From Nymphaea colorata (taxonomy: Eukaryota > Streptophyta > Magnoliopsida > Nymphaeales > Nymphaeaceae): DNA of 64,000 bases. The notes beneath the pieces are model-generated. The model searched no databases. It worked only from the letters and a program-made list of their open reading frames with translations, and was not told where the DNA came from. Position numbers and translations under genes: made by a program. Positions 10,097 to 23,147 of this stretch are shown here, piece after piece (the stretch's first letter is position 1; the number at the start of each line of letters is the position of its first letter). Location of the stretch: positions 13,509,149 to 13,573,148 of the forward strand of contig NC_045146.1 in NCBI RefSeq assembly GCF_008831285.2. The letters run 5' to 3'.

Positions 10097-13091
10097 CTGA
10101 GCTCGGGGTTCACCAACTACCTACTCTGGCTTAGCCCGTAGTGAGGCTCAGCCGAATTGCCGTTGGCTTTTGAGTTGAGAATGCAAGAGTGTTTTTTCTT
10201 TTTTTCTTTTTTCCCTTTATTGGTGGAGTTTGGGGATCTAAAGTAATTTATTATATATACGTATTTAAATGAATAAATCCTCATTTTCCATAATATATTG
10301 AATCTATACGTATTTAAATGAATAAATGCTCACTTTCCATAATATATAGAACCATCAAGTATGTCGACGTATATACACGTACTATCACAATTTTTCTTTC
10401 TTGTATGTGGGAGGAATGCTTTGGGCAGCCATGATTGGATGGAGTTCAACATGGCTGAAGGATTTCATGTGTATATATATTACTGAGTATGTGACTTAGT
10501 GAATATAAAAAATGTATTTTCTCTCATCAAATCACGCTAGTGTTGAAGCCACACATAATTAGTAAGGGAAGCTCTCCTTGCTTACCAAAATTCTTTATAT
10601 TAATTTGTAAATCTACATACCAGTGTTCCCTCTCAACTCTAAACTTCACATATAGATTACTTTTTTCTCACTTAAGTTTTTGGATCCATTACTGAATTTA
10701 AGTGGGTTTGATACAATTTAGTCAATCGCCTCCCCCAGAAATATGGAATAGAGTAAGAAATATCTATTTCAGGCCGGCTAGCTCAAGGCATATTGGAGTT
10801 GCATATGCGGGTTGCACATATGGGAGGACTCTGTCTAATAACAACTTGTTAAAGGAGAAACAAAAACCTAAAAAAAGAAGAAGAAGAAGAAGAGATGCAT
10901 GTGAGGCAACCAAGTCTGGGCCTTGATATAAGGGCCTTTGGGTGTTTTTAGCTTCACTGGCGATTTGGGTTTGTGAGGTAATAAATCCTGTTGAAAAGGA
11001 AAATATAAGAGTTGGATAAACATATTATACCATTATAGTACTGCTTGCAGGTGGAAGAAACGCAGAGGAAAACAGAGTCTGTTCCAATTACAGTGGTCTA
11101 CTTCAACATTAGTTTCACTGTAGTTTGCAAGTATCTCACGGATTTGAATGAGCCTGAAATTATGAACAAGTACAAATGATTTCAAATTTTGAAAAACCAC
11201 GCTAAAATCTACAAGGTCCGCGATAAGAAGAAAACTCATCTGCGCTGTCGTCAACACGATCCGGAAAGCTCCATAGGCTGAAGATGGGAGCAGAGAGCTT
11301 TTCTTATTTTGGGGAAAAGAAAGAGCCGTTGTACGAAAATTGCCATTCATGCTGTGAATCTCGTGTCCATTTGTGACCGATTATTTGGTTGGGGAGGCCA
11401 AGAACAGCTTGGAGATCCGAGTTTCCATAGGTTGAAGAAGATCAAAGAGTTCAACTGAGTGATTTGGTTCTCTGCTTGTATCCTTTGCGACATTGTATAT
11501 TTTTAACCTCTCGATGATCCAAGCCACAGAGAATCATTAACATCAATAAGTTACAGGACATCTCTACCAAGCATTTTCATGTCATAACATCCGGTGTTCT
11601 GCTGTTTATCTGACAACTGATTGGTAGAGCTTTGTTGATGAAGCTTGGATAGAAAATTTCGAAAGTTTTGGCTTCATATCCTGTAGATGGGCGTGGCGTG
11701 AGGAGGGGGGTGTCCTTTATAAAATCAAATTACAGCAAGGATGATCTGGGTAACTTGCTCTTCACCTCTCTTTCTCCCAATAATGGTCCCTATCTCATTG
11801 GATCCTTTGCCTGAAATGTTTGGTAATCAGATGGTGACTGTAGTCAGCAACATTATCATGCAAGTTGGTGGAAGCTGATGAGAAGGAACTCGATATGATG
11901 AAGCATGTGCTGGTTGGTTCCAAGCATTTAACGTGCTAAATTTTCTTTTTTTGCGAGGGAAAAACGGTACCTGGTCGGCCGTCTCTGTCTTTCTCTAGGA
12001 GGCAACCCTGCCCAAGATTCAGGATGGCAGTTGAGGCGGAGTCATTCTTAGACATGGATCAAGATCTAAGTCGCTTGTTGCCCCAAACAGTGCCCCATTA
12101 ATCTCCAATCTTGCCAGAGAAAGTTGGATCAAGAAAATAGTTTGGAAAAAGAATGATCCGGTGTATTTACATATATGTAGGTGCCAAACTCCTGGAAGGT
12201 TGCTGTTTAATGACTCCAAGTTTCAAACGACTTGAGATCAGTGAGCTATAGAAGTAAGTGATGAACCAAGAACACGGTGCAAAATGCAGAAGAATATGGA
12301 GAAGGAGGGATAGACCGCTGTCATATAAACTGGAAACTGAATGGAATTGAACGACTGAGTAAAAGGAAACTGATCAGATTCAGCGATTCAGACGAATCAT
12401 CAAACAAGCCCTGAAGTGGGTTGAACAAGCCCGACCAGAAAGCTGCCCAAATTGGCAGCTCCTATCCACACGTCATAGAACTGTCTGCACCTTCACATGC
12501 CTATGTCTCGTTTTCTTTTCTTTTATCCAGTTGATACTTGAACAAAGGCGCTCTTAACGGAGTTCACACACTTCCTGAGTCGTTTTGCTGCTGCTGTCAG
12601 ATGAGATCATACTGCTCACAAGTTAACTTGCGACTTTAAAAATGCTGCCTGCTTTCTTGATCTTACAGGAACCTCCGAAAACCTTTCTTACAAGAACTTA
12701 GTTCTCGAGTTTGGAGGGCTTCGTTGTAATGCCCCCTCTTTCTGGATTTCCTTCTAATGCTCTGCCCCAGTTCAAAACACACGCATACAAAGATATATTT
12801 GGACTGATTCACAAAGGTTAGAACAAGTTTTTAAGGATAAAAACTTTATTCTTTCCACACAGATGTCATCTACATGATTCGGAACTCGTCAAATTATGAT
12901 ACACGCACAGGCTTCCTCAGGGATCAATAGCCCGGAATTTCCATATAAACATTTCAGGGTTGGACTGCATATTTCTCATTTCCCTCTCACTCACAAATTC
13001 AAAATTTCAAATCGTAAAGGATCGACAGTGGGGTAGTTTGCACAACCCAAACCTTTTCTTTTTTCTTGCTAAAAGCCCCCCAATTAGTGCT
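10097..13091. other. Intergenic region with repeats, no supported gene
   Basis: This holds the P450 3' flank, a 49-bp tandem duplication (10256-10353), and stretches (10431-10480 and 11664-11790) that weakly resemble sequence at 21.7 and 22.8 kb. A minus-strand 105-codon frame at 11033-11350 has no recognisable domain. The last 100 bases are the 3' flank of the receptor gene. Confidence 0.5.
10256..10353. repeat. 49-bp tandem duplication
   Basis: Two adjacent copies (10256-10304 and 10305-10353) share the core TACGTATTTAAATGAATAAA and differ at only a few bases. It lies in the 3' flank of the P450 gene. Confidence 0.85.
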
Positions 13092-15215
13092 TCAATCCCT
13101 CTCTGTAAAATTCAGATGCTCCGATCCTTGCTCCCTCGGTAAGCTCTGGACGGTATCCGACCATCTGCCCGGCGAGTGGTCGCTGCTGTTTGATGAAGCG
13201 TGCGGATCGGACCTCGCCTCGTGGATCATCTTCAGCACGTCCCTCATGGCCGGGCGGTTCTCCGGCACCGGGCCGACGCACGACATTGCTATGTTGAGGA
13301 GGACCACCAGTTTGTCTTCGGAGCCTTCAGCTCCTGACGCCTGATCCTCCGAAGCGCCGCCGGAGTCCGTCTCCTCTTCCCGGACTGACCTAACCCACTT
13401 GGGAATATCCACTCCGGGATTCTGAACCATATCCTGGAAGGGCGTTTTCCCTGTGAGGAGTTCCAGCAGGAGGACCCCGAAACTGTAGACATCAGTTTTT
13501 GTGGTGTAGTTTTTCATGGAGCCCCTGCACTCCGGGGGCCTGTAGAAGACGGAGGAGCCTTCATCGAGTCCGTCGGGCTTGAAGGCCGCCAGTCCATAGT
13601 CGGTGACACATGACTCAAAATCAGGGCCGAGTAGGATGTTGGAGGATTTGAGGTTGCCATGGACGATGCCGGCGACTTGGTGGAGGTAAACAAGTGCAGT
13701 GGCTAGGTCTTCTGCTATTTTCAGGCAGGACGTCCAGTGAAGTGGCTTTCCACCGGCGGGTCTTGTTCCTGCAGAGTCACGGATTCAGATGAAGTTGAAA
13801 GCAGAAAGCCAGGCATTTATCCAAAAAATTTGGAGCCTTCTATCCTTACCATGAATGAGGGAGAAGAGACTGCCATTGGGGAAGTAGTCATAGACGAGCA
13901 GCCTCTCCTCCTTGGCCTGGAAGTAGGCCCTGAGTGGCACCACGTTGGGGTGCTTGAGCTGCCCCAGCGCTTCCATCTGCCTAGCGAACTCCTCCGGTCC
14001 AGGATTTCTCGAGTTCTTGAGCCGCTTCACTGTGACGATGAAACCGCTCTCCATCACCGCCTTGTAGGTACTGCCCATCGTCCCTCTCCCCAGAATCTCC
14101 GCTGCTGCCTTCAGCAGATCGTCCAGCGCGTACATCCCCTGAACCCCTCCGCAGAACATCAAGCTGCCGATCCCTTCTTCCTCCCACGGGAAGCCCCTGC
14201 TCTTTTCCCTGTCTCCTACTTCCCCAATCTCGCGACTCCTCCGTCCTCCTCCTGCTGCCCCGCCTCCACCCTCTACACCACCTCCCTCCTCGATTCCCCT
14301 CTTCCCGCCAACCACTCCAATCACTTGATCGCATGGGCACCCGCGCGACCGCCCCCTGCTAGCCCACCATGCCAGCAGGCCCACCAAGAGCAGCAAAACC
14401 AAACTACCTGCCACGATGCACGCCACCAGCTGGGCCCTGGTCAGCCGCCGCCGTCCATGCCCCCCTCCAGGTTTCGGCATATTGCCCACCGGTGACGATG
14501 CCGGTGGCCTGGCGGGAATGCAGGGCCGTCCCAATTCCTCCCCGCAGAGCCCAGGATTGCCAGCAAAGGATGAATCGTTGAACTGCATGAGTGCCGGAGT
14601 TGCTGGTATTGGGCCGGAGAAATCATTGTTGGACACGTTCAAGAAGCGGAGCGTGGGCTGGGAAAGCGCGGGGACGCTACCTGTGAAAAGGTTGGCGTCG
14701 AGGAGCAGCATGTAGAGGCGAGGGAGGAGGGCGATCTCCGCAGGGATGGTGCCGGAGAGGCGGTTATCAGAAAGGACGATAACCTTGAGGCGGTGCAGGC
14801 CGGTGAGAGAGACTGGAAAGGCACCGGAGAAGCGGTTACTGTTGAGGAACAGACTCTTGAGGTTGGAGAGGCCGGCGAAGGACGGGAGAGGGCCGGCGAG
14901 GGCATTGCCTTTGAAGCTCAACACCCTCATCTGGTCCAGAGCATTCAGGGAGACGCCATCAAGGGTGCCATTGAGACCCAGGGACTCCAGCACAAGCTTC
15001 CTCACCCGTCCGTCGACGCACTCCTTCACTCCAGGCCACCCGCAGAAGTCACGGCGTCCCGGCCACCTGATCACGTTCCCGGGGTCGACGGATTTCTTTA
15101 GTGCCAGGAGAGCTGCCGAGTCGTCGGATGAAGAGGGCCGAAGGCAGAGGAGGAGAAACAAGAGGAGGAGGTAAAAGAAAGAGGGATACCCAACTCTTCT
15201 TGAGTCGGCAGCCAT
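13092..15215 (-). CDS. LRR-III receptor-like protein with inactive kinase domain, two exons
   Basis: Single-pass plasma-membrane receptor-like pseudokinase. Exon 1 is 15215-13850 and exon 2 13768-13092, with an 81-bp intron (donor G|GTAAGG, acceptor CTGCAG); the joined protein is 680 residues. Order: hydrophobic signal peptide (about 1-30), LRR N-cap and about five leucine-rich repeats (about 31-215), NPGLCG cap near 220, membrane segment about 262-285, glycine/arginine-rich juxtamembrane stretch, then a kinase-like domain from about 372. The glycine loop (LGRGTMGS) and the lysine of VTVKRLK are kept. The catalytic HRD is VHGN and the DFG is TDYG, so phosphotransfer is unlikely. Length and motifs match, from memory, the Arabidopsis At1g60630/At1g10850 group of 'probable inactive' receptor kinases. 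The gene is intact; part of it is duplicated at 6.8-7.9 kb. The ligand is unknown. Confidence 0.92.
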
Positions 15216-15988
15216 TGATTTCTTCGCCCTCCTACCAACTGGCCGCTCCTACAACGCGTAGCGGATAATGGCAGCCACTGATCACAACAAAGACTCCGCG
15301 CAAGGTGCTGATCAGGCAGCCGGCTTCCTCCATCCCCAGTCTCTCACCGTGAACATGAGTTCCTGCCAAGGAAGAACACCATAATACTACGGTCCTCGTT
15401 TTGGGTCGAACAAGCAAACAATGTCCCGCCTCTGCTGCAGATGGTCCCGCAACTCTAACCGGTAAAATCTTGGCGGGCCGGCGAGAAGTTCCTGCTAAAT
15501 AAAACACCGAGAAGACGAAAAGTGAGAAATTCAAAGAGATTCCCCAACTGGTAACTTCATTAAAATAAAGGCTTCTTTCGAATTCATCCCTGACCTTTAT
15601 AGGTAATTGTCACATCCATTCCAACTTCGTTGTCATTGACAATTTTAGCCCTATCATTTGCACTTGTAAGATATTGACGCATTTGTCTCTTTCTTACTAG
15701 TCATGTGTTTAGCAAGACTGGGTTCATGTCATTTAAAACAAAAGTAGCTTTATCTATAATAAGCCTGAACTCATCTACAACTTGTTAAAAAAGACAAGGA
15801 TGGATTTGTTAATTGCCTGCAAGTCAGTCGGGATGAAATGGACATCACGCCGTCCAAAAGACTGTAAGTTGAGGAGATCGAAGAAATTCTACATTACTAT
15901 CATATTTGAAAAAAGACGCGGATTCAGGGCCCATACGCCACAGTAAAATAGCCGGCATGTGGGAGTCGAGCAATTTTCAAAACAACCA
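15216..15988. other. 5' flank of the receptor gene, no other gene seen
   Basis: Sequence between the receptor start codon and the next minus-strand gene model. It probably contains the receptor promoter and 5' UTR. A 100-codon minus frame at 15232-15534 has no recognisable domain. Confidence 0.5.
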
Positions 15989-17232
15989 TCATGACTTAAG
16001 ACCAATCTGCGCAGCAAAATCTTCATCATCCACATATATTTCAGTAGTTTCTTGCAAGTCTTCGTGGGTATATGATGGCGGAACTATTTAAAGGAAGGAA
16101 CTGATAACAGTGGTAAAGAACTGCAGAAACCTTCTTGTAGATCCTCATTCAAGAGATCTTCCCCGTTTTTCCCCAAAAATTTCAGCCGCCGATAAACAAG
16201 GACTGCGATATTTCTCAAACACAGCATCATTCATACAAATGTCATTCTAGTGACACGAGTTTGGCTAATTTGCAGTTTTCAGCATTTCTTCCTATAAGGC
16301 GCGATTCTTATTTTCACAGCTGCAGGTGGCATTCGATGGACGCTTTCTTCCTCTTCCACCATAGTTTTTTCTTTGCACTAGTAATGTGCTGGTGGCTTTC
16401 TACAGGTTAGAGTCTCAAGATGTACTGACTTGGGGTTCAAAGACTCGTGAGAGCAACCACTAAGGTACTGTTCAGATTTGAGATCTAGATGTGTTTAACT
16501 TGAACCGTTTCAAATGGGTAAATAGATGTTTGTCAGTAGTTTAGGTGTATCCTACCGTAATCCGATCATATGAGTTCAAATTGATCTGAGATTCGAACCG
16601 TTTAACATCCTTAATCGACCATGTCTGAAACTGATGTCTAACTATTGTGGAGGAAGACAAAGCAAATGATCAATGCTCGATTAACAACTGGATGAAACGA
16701 ACTTGGCTTTAAAGCCTCTATAAATTCACGAAGGAAGACGCTTTGAAAGATATTAATGAACTCACCTGAGGGATTTATGTATCCCACCCAGGCAGTAAGC
16801 GTCTCTCTGGCCCAGATCTCAGGTTTCACATCAACTGAACATGGATTGCTTGTGCAACCAAAATCTTCACCTAACAAGGGCAAAGAGATGAAAATGAAAC
16901 GTGAGAGAGAGAGACGATTAGATCAGAGTAACTGACTAACTGTCCAGTAAACATGAAATAGATCGCAGATCCAATCATTTATCTTTGAAAGGGAAATGAT
17001 ATTGCAAGAAAACTAGAGGGCTGGGAACAGATTTGAAAGGGAACTATTCATAGATTGTTTTTCAGCCCGAACCATTATCATCTATCGGTAGAAAAAACCG
17101 AAGGATAGCTCAAGAACAGATCTAACGGGAAAATGCAGATAAGTTTCCGTCGCCAAGAATGTCCTCACTGCAAGAGACGAAACAGGGGCTTTCTGTTGCA
17201 GGTTTTCTCTGCAGCAATGACAGTGCTCCCAT
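15989..17232 (-). CDS. Unrecognised small protein, three-exon model
   Basis: Proposed exons are 17232-17127 (ATG start), 16870-16766 and 16083-15989 (TGA stop): 306 nt, 101 residues. Splice evidence: donor CCC|GTTAGA (weak), acceptor TTGTTAG with a pyrimidine tract, donor CAG|GTGAGT (strong), acceptor TAAATAG. All phases agree. The middle exon encodes a Cys/Trp-containing stretch (VDVKPEIWARETLTAWVGY) and the last an acidic tail (TEIYVDDEDFAAQIGLKS). No signal peptide or membrane segment is visible, and I do not recognise the family. Further exons may exist: a strong minus-strand donor (CCG|GTAAGTT) at 17738 suggests a 5' non-coding exon upstream. The two downstream exons are better supported than the first. 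Confidence 0.42.
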
Positions 17233-17737
17233 ATGGAGAATACTCAAACAAATCTCACAATGTGGCTATGGAGCTCTCAATGAGAGATCTGATGGCGCTT
17301 CCCAAAAAATGCATTTAGAACAAAGTGGGGAAGCTATGGATTTTAAAGCGACCAATGTTTGAACTCCCTTCCTGCTTCTCCACTCACACAGTTCATGACT
17401 TCATGTCCTAAATTTCACCAACGCAATACCAAGAACCGTGCTGCAAAAACCAGTTCTCTCGAATCGAGAGTCGGTTTCGGAAAAGCTCAAAATACGTTTC
17501 ATTCAAATAGATCTAGAGAGAGAAAGACTGCTTACGGTTGTGCAGGAGCAAGCAAGGGAGAAGAGTTGAATCAGGAGGGTGGGGGTGGTGGTGCAGGGGA
17601 GGAGAGAAAGGAGAGGCTTACTATTGCAGGATGGTGGCGGGAGGTGCCGGTAAATTTGGGGAAGACGCGGACACAAAAAGGAAGACGGCGGAGGAGGAGG
17701 AAGGAAAGAATGGCCGAGTGAAAGGAGGAGAACTTAC

Positions 17738-17870
17738 CGGGAAACCGTCCGGAGAGAAGGCTGACGGCAAATGGATCGAACCCAGCACGGCGTAATGCAA
17801 GGGCGAGAACTTAGGGCTCTTGCAACTTTCCGCTTGGCGTTTGGACTTTGTAGTGCCACTGAGAAGAGAG
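17738..17870 (-). other. Possible 5' non-coding exon of the 101-residue gene model
   Basis: On the minus strand a GC-richer segment ends in a consensus donor (CCG|GTAAGTT, donor bases 17737-17736). It follows a CT-rich run at 17866-17884, as is common near plant 5' UTRs. No long ATG-initiated frame crosses the donor convincingly, so it would be untranslated. The link to the downstream exons is inferred from strand and order. Confidence 0.3.
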
Positions 17871-17989
17871 AGAGAGAGAGAGAGGTGAGGGGCTTTAAGA
17901 GAGCAATGAATAAGCCTGACATGGCCTGTGAGGACGCATAAATAATGTATATGCGCAAAATTCCTGATACAGACGAGTGAACACTCATG

Positions 17990-20900
17990 GCAGCGGCTAC
18001 TTTTTCTTTTCTTAAATATTTTTAGCTTTTTTAATTTTTTTTTTTTTGAGATTTGAGTCTTAAATACGAGACTCTGAAACGGCAGGACCTCCTCTTTAAA
18101 ATGTAACTGTAAAAAATCTATCGAACCATAAAAAGTTTGGGATCCGATCTAAGTTTTTCCCAACTTTCGACTAAGAGAAAGATGAGATCTAACTTTCTTA
18201 AATGTAAAGTAATCAAGATTTAAGTTTCTGGAGACGATGACTCGAATATGAGCCTTTCAAGGGATTCCAGGTCGGAATCTGGTCGGTTGCTAACAATGGC
18301 AAACACAATACTCGAGTTGATGGTATGATTTTGGACCGGAGTAATCGTGTATGCACGCTTAATCTCAAACATGAGCATCTAAAAATACAAAAGACTATGG
18401 ATGAACTACCGATCATGTTGTGCTTATGTAAAATTAGACTACAACTATTGTCTTTTTTGTCGGTGTAATTTGAATTGTGTAAATATAAAATTGTAAGTTC
18501 CTTGTAGGTAAGGCCATGTTTAGTGGTTGAAGAGAGTGTTTAACACACATGGTTGGTTCAATTTGCATCATTGGTGACCAAATCCTATAATTTTTATTTC
18601 ATTCACAAAAGACAAGTGTGGCTTCGTTGCGGGACGAAATGTCCAAGACATAGTGTCCAGTGACGATCTTCACCGGGCATTCAAACGCCTTTAGTAGTCG
18701 GTTTGTGAACATCTGATGTATTTACCACTGTGCTATTTGAATATTCCGCTTTAAATTAACATGCAATATGTTTCAACCATACAAAAAGGATTCTTTATAT
18801 GACAAGAAAATTTAGTTCCTTGAATTTTCGATCATATTATTCAAGTACACAAACCACTTTTTCAAAACCGATCGAAAACCCACTTGTTTTAAAAAAAACC
18901 AGTTTTGGTAAAATCAAAATTTTTAGCTTATATTTTTTTACAAAAAAAAAAGTGCAAGTAATTTATTTATTAAGATTCAACAGTTACGTTGCCTGATTAT
19001 AATTTCTAAAGATTTACAAGATGCAATAACTTAAAATTGCATCTCATTTTTGAATAAATCCAAGAGACAAGAACCAAAACGCTTGGGCCCTTGTGGAGGG
19101 CCACTGTACGGCCCTCGCCGTGTCTCATTTGACGCTCATAGTTTAATTCTAAAAAATCACGCCGACCATATTGGTAACTCAATATCCATGATGTATTGGA
19201 ATTTCATATACCGTTTTAATATATATGTAATTTACCGTATATTCATATATTAAGATTCAAATACGATCCTATTTTCCAACCAAGATACTGGATGTTTCTT
19301 TGAAACTAAATTAGAGAATTTTTATTTCTTAAAATTAAATTAAAAGCGAATCTAGTCACATGTGATAATACGTTTTTTTTTTTTACCATATCCAAGCTTT
19401 TGTTGAACATTTCAATTCCAATGACATATCAAATTCAAATATGATCCACTGACATTCCTGTTCGTACCAACGCAGCAAACACTCAAAGACGCGCAGATAC
19501 CGATGAACACGGTCCACGGATCGGGTCTTGTTATTCCGGTGGGTCCAGATTTAGTTTTAAAGTTTCAATTCAGAACCCGGGTGGAAAAGAAAACCCTGCG
19601 GGGTCGAAGTCGAATCTGGTAAAGGGCAAATTCGACCCGGGTCCGGACCTGGCGACAAGGAACAGACCATTCAAAGATGCCAGGGAAAAGATGTCTCGGG
19701 GAAAAAACCACCTCAAGCCCCACGGATTTGCCGTCCCGCAGCCACCTTTTTAGCTCCTCTCCTATCTGTCCTCGGTTATGTCAGTACCCGCACTGAACCG
19801 TATCGCTTCCTTAACGATACGGTGAACCGCACTGCACGACTGTTGGCCGGTTCGGTGTAGGCTGGGAGATCCGAGCCGATCCGATGCTCGAAACCTGACC
19901 CTGGACTCGGATCGATGTTTGAAACATCCAGATACATTGTGAGTGTTCTTCAATCAATTTTTTAAGACGGTGAAAAGCTGTTCTTCCAAAACCTTGATGA
20001 CATTTATTTTACTAACAATCTAAAATATGGTAATAATCAGTTGTTTAGGAGCATTTAATGCTTTGGAATTTTGGTTGAAAAATGAGAACCATTAATTCAT
20101 TATCTACCAAACTATAATGAAAATAAAATTTCAAGCTTTAGTTTTTTAATTTCAAAAAACAAAATAGTTTGTCCCGTTTAATAATTCGGATTTCTTAAAA
20201 AATAAGCATTTTGGTTCTAAAATTTTATGATTATGGATATCAAACGTTTGCCTCTCCTTAAAGACTAGACTTTTAGGAACGAGAGAAAATATCCTAAAGA
20301 AGTCGAAGCCACCCCCTTTTTTTTTCCTAGACTGTTTTAGAACCTCCCGTCAATTAAAATCTATGAAAATTTAGTCCACCCTCCATTTTCTAAAGATTAT
20401 TAAGTTTGACGGATTATGGAGGAGATCTTAAATCCATGGTTCCATATTAACCCTGCCTTTAGATTTTAGATTTAATCAAACACACCCTTAAGGTTTTTCC
20501 AAAGATTCCACGAGAAATTTGCGTCTTTAGATGTAGAAAACCAAACCAGAGAGAACTGTCGTAACCTTGCTTTCGAAATATAAACAATCCTTCTTAATTG
20601 TTTAACTTTGGCCTGATCACCCCAAAGAAAGATCATACAGTGAAGGGAAAACAGGATGATCACGAGCAGTGTTCTTTGGATTTTAGTGAACCCAGAAGAA
20701 ACCGCATGACCTGGCCGAGACTTTGGGAAGGAGCCAAAATTCCCCTCGGTTTTAGCAAATTCAAACTTCAAAGAATAATAGATGAAGGAATAAATCAAGC
20801 AAACGCCAACCGGCAAACTTCATTGATCAGAAACCCAAGATATTCCTTATTACTTTCATCAGGAAACAAATCTTCTTCTACTCAAACACATCAAATAAGA

Positions 20901-20990
20901 TCCATATGAGCTCCAATAAAATCTAAAACTCTACCAACAAAGAAAAAATAGCAAAAGAAGAAGAAGAAAAATCAAGCGCATCGTTCCCGA
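17990..20990. other. Gene-poor AT-rich region
   Basis: AT-rich sequence with short unsupported frames. It contains a possible LINE reverse-transcriptase relic at 18608-18692. A GC-richer patch at 19450-19930 carries no convincing coding frame. Confidence 0.45.
18608..18692 (+). mobile_element. Possible LINE reverse-transcriptase relic
   Basis: A short plus-strand frame reads KDKCGFVAGRNVQDIVSS and ends in TAG. The CGFV-GR-Q/D-I pattern resembles the conserved 'QCGFVPGR' block of plant L1-type reverse transcriptases. Only this block is recognisable, so the call is tentative. Confidence 0.3.
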
Positions 20991-21542
20991 TTTGATAAAA
21001 CAGGAACAGGAAAGAACAGAGTTGCGTTTCCTCTTCCTGGGGAAAAGCGAAGACAGTTCCTGTTCTTCCATATCTGTATCTGTATAAATATATATGGTCG
21101 AAACTCTTCCAGCCCATGGCCGGAATTTGTGTCCTTTTGCAGACAATTATTTGGTGCGTGGGGTGTCGCTACCTCTCGGATTATTTGCTATATTCAATTG
21201 TGGTATTAACTGTTCAACTATTCTTGGGGAACAGCATACAGATCACACTGGTTCTAAAATTGGCAGAAAATGTTACTCAGGCTCCGTCTTTTTCTCATAC
21301 TTATTTGTTCAATCTGTCTGTAATTAATTCAACTAGCACATCATTTATTCATATTAAATTCAGCATGCATCGCAGCCCACGAAATAATGAGGAACAAGAA
21401 TTTTAGTTGTGATTAACATCCACTGTTTATCGTCTGCCAGTTGATCGGACGGTCAATTTCTATACTCATCACATACTTGTCTTGTTAACTAGAGAGAATT
21501 GAAGAGGAAATTGTGCATGTTATAGGCGTTAAGATCTACTTA

Positions 21543-21562
21543 ACACACACACACACACACAC
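21543..21562. repeat. (AC)n microsatellite
   Basis: Ten uninterrupted AC units in intergenic DNA. Confidence 0.95.
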
Positions 21563-23125
21563 TCTGTTTGAGTTTGGACAAAGAAATCCATCGGCCTCTT
21601 ACAGCACAGTGACCAATGCATTGTATCGGACAAGATAGTTAATCAGACCCACTCAGTGCAGTATATCAGGTTGCTATAATTGAATGGAACTCAATATGGT
21701 AGAAGGATTTCAGCTCCTCTATGTATGCATACATATGATATGAACAGTTTTTAGTATTAAAACATTCTCATAGTCGGTGGGTTCTTTCTTGGAGTGGGCT
21801 CTCTAAATAATTTGTTTGTTGGGGGTCGAAGGAGGAGCTTAAAATTCACATATTTATGCCATGTTAGGTCATCCATTTATGAAACATCATTACCTCACAA
21901 CCAACAAGATCCAAAAGTTTATTCCTTATAAAATAATATGTCTTCACAGCTCCAAAGGGCATAACATAGTTGGTCGGACTGGTGGCATGGTTAAAACTCA
22001 TGGCGAGTTTGATTCATGTGGTGTTGTGGCTTATGAAGGTATGTGTTCAAAAACTTTGTTTTAGAAACTCAAGTTTTCTTGATGAGTTTTGAAAGTTTTG
22101 TTTATTTGTTTGAATGACACTCAAAACCTTTATATCATAAACACAAGAGTACCAAATGAATAATATATGCAGATAACATCTAGAAGGTTTGAATTGAAAA
22201 AGAAAAAACAGATCAAAGGAAAATTACAGTTCCGGAATGCACGTTACCTTCCGCGTATAAGCCAATGACTTAATTTGAGAGATATAATCAGTGACGCACA
22301 AATGCATAGAAAAAAAGGTCCACTTGCAGCCCATAATCAGTGTCCAAAGTTCCTCGTCGCTAACATTCCTTTTCAAGAAATGTAGTTGCTGCCATTTAAT
22401 GTAGTTAGATGGCTCCTAGTAGCGGGCATTCTAAGCTGATAACTGGACTGGATCTGCGTCCAGCCGTAGGAGTTGCCCCCAGTGGACCTAGGTCTGCGCC
22501 CGAGCTTTCGTGCAATTATGAATTGATCCCGAGCCTCCTCACCGCGCCATGGACCGTTGGCGGAGGATCTACTGCCCTTTCTTCAAGCCGTCACTTAGTT
22601 ACGCTTTAACCAAAAATTTCTAGCTCCACCACGACAAGATATGTGAAACATCATGTATGTATTCCAATTCAATTTGTTACTTGAATTGGATAGGTATGGA
22701 TTAAGAGGAATACATGGGAAGCTTCTTGAACGTTGGAATAAAAAAACAATAAGAGCAGGTTTTGGCAGCATATCCAGAAGGGTGTTTTCAGCCAATTTGT
22801 GGTGGCCGGTGAGGTTGGTGTCCTTTACAGAAATTGACCAGCAAATATGATCTGGACAACTTGTCTCCCACACCCTCTCTCTCTCTCTATCCAAATAATT
22901 CAGCCTCTGCCAATGTTGGTGCCAGGGTCAGAGGTTGATAAAAGTTTAAATACATGCCGCAATTTTTAGATTTTTTTTTTTTTACTTTGGTCCATGTAAA
23001 AATTTTGAAATTATTACTCAGTTTCGGTAAAATTTTTGAAAAAGATAGTTCAGCCTCTCTTGAAACAAAAAAACGAAAAAAAAAACCACCAAAGATCAAA
23101 TGCGTACTGCTGTCAGGATGAATGA

Positions 23126-23147
23126 ATATATATATATATATATATAT
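23126..23147. repeat. (AT)n microsatellite
   Basis: Eleven AT units; a shorter (AT)n lies at about 23268-23283. Confidence 0.95.
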
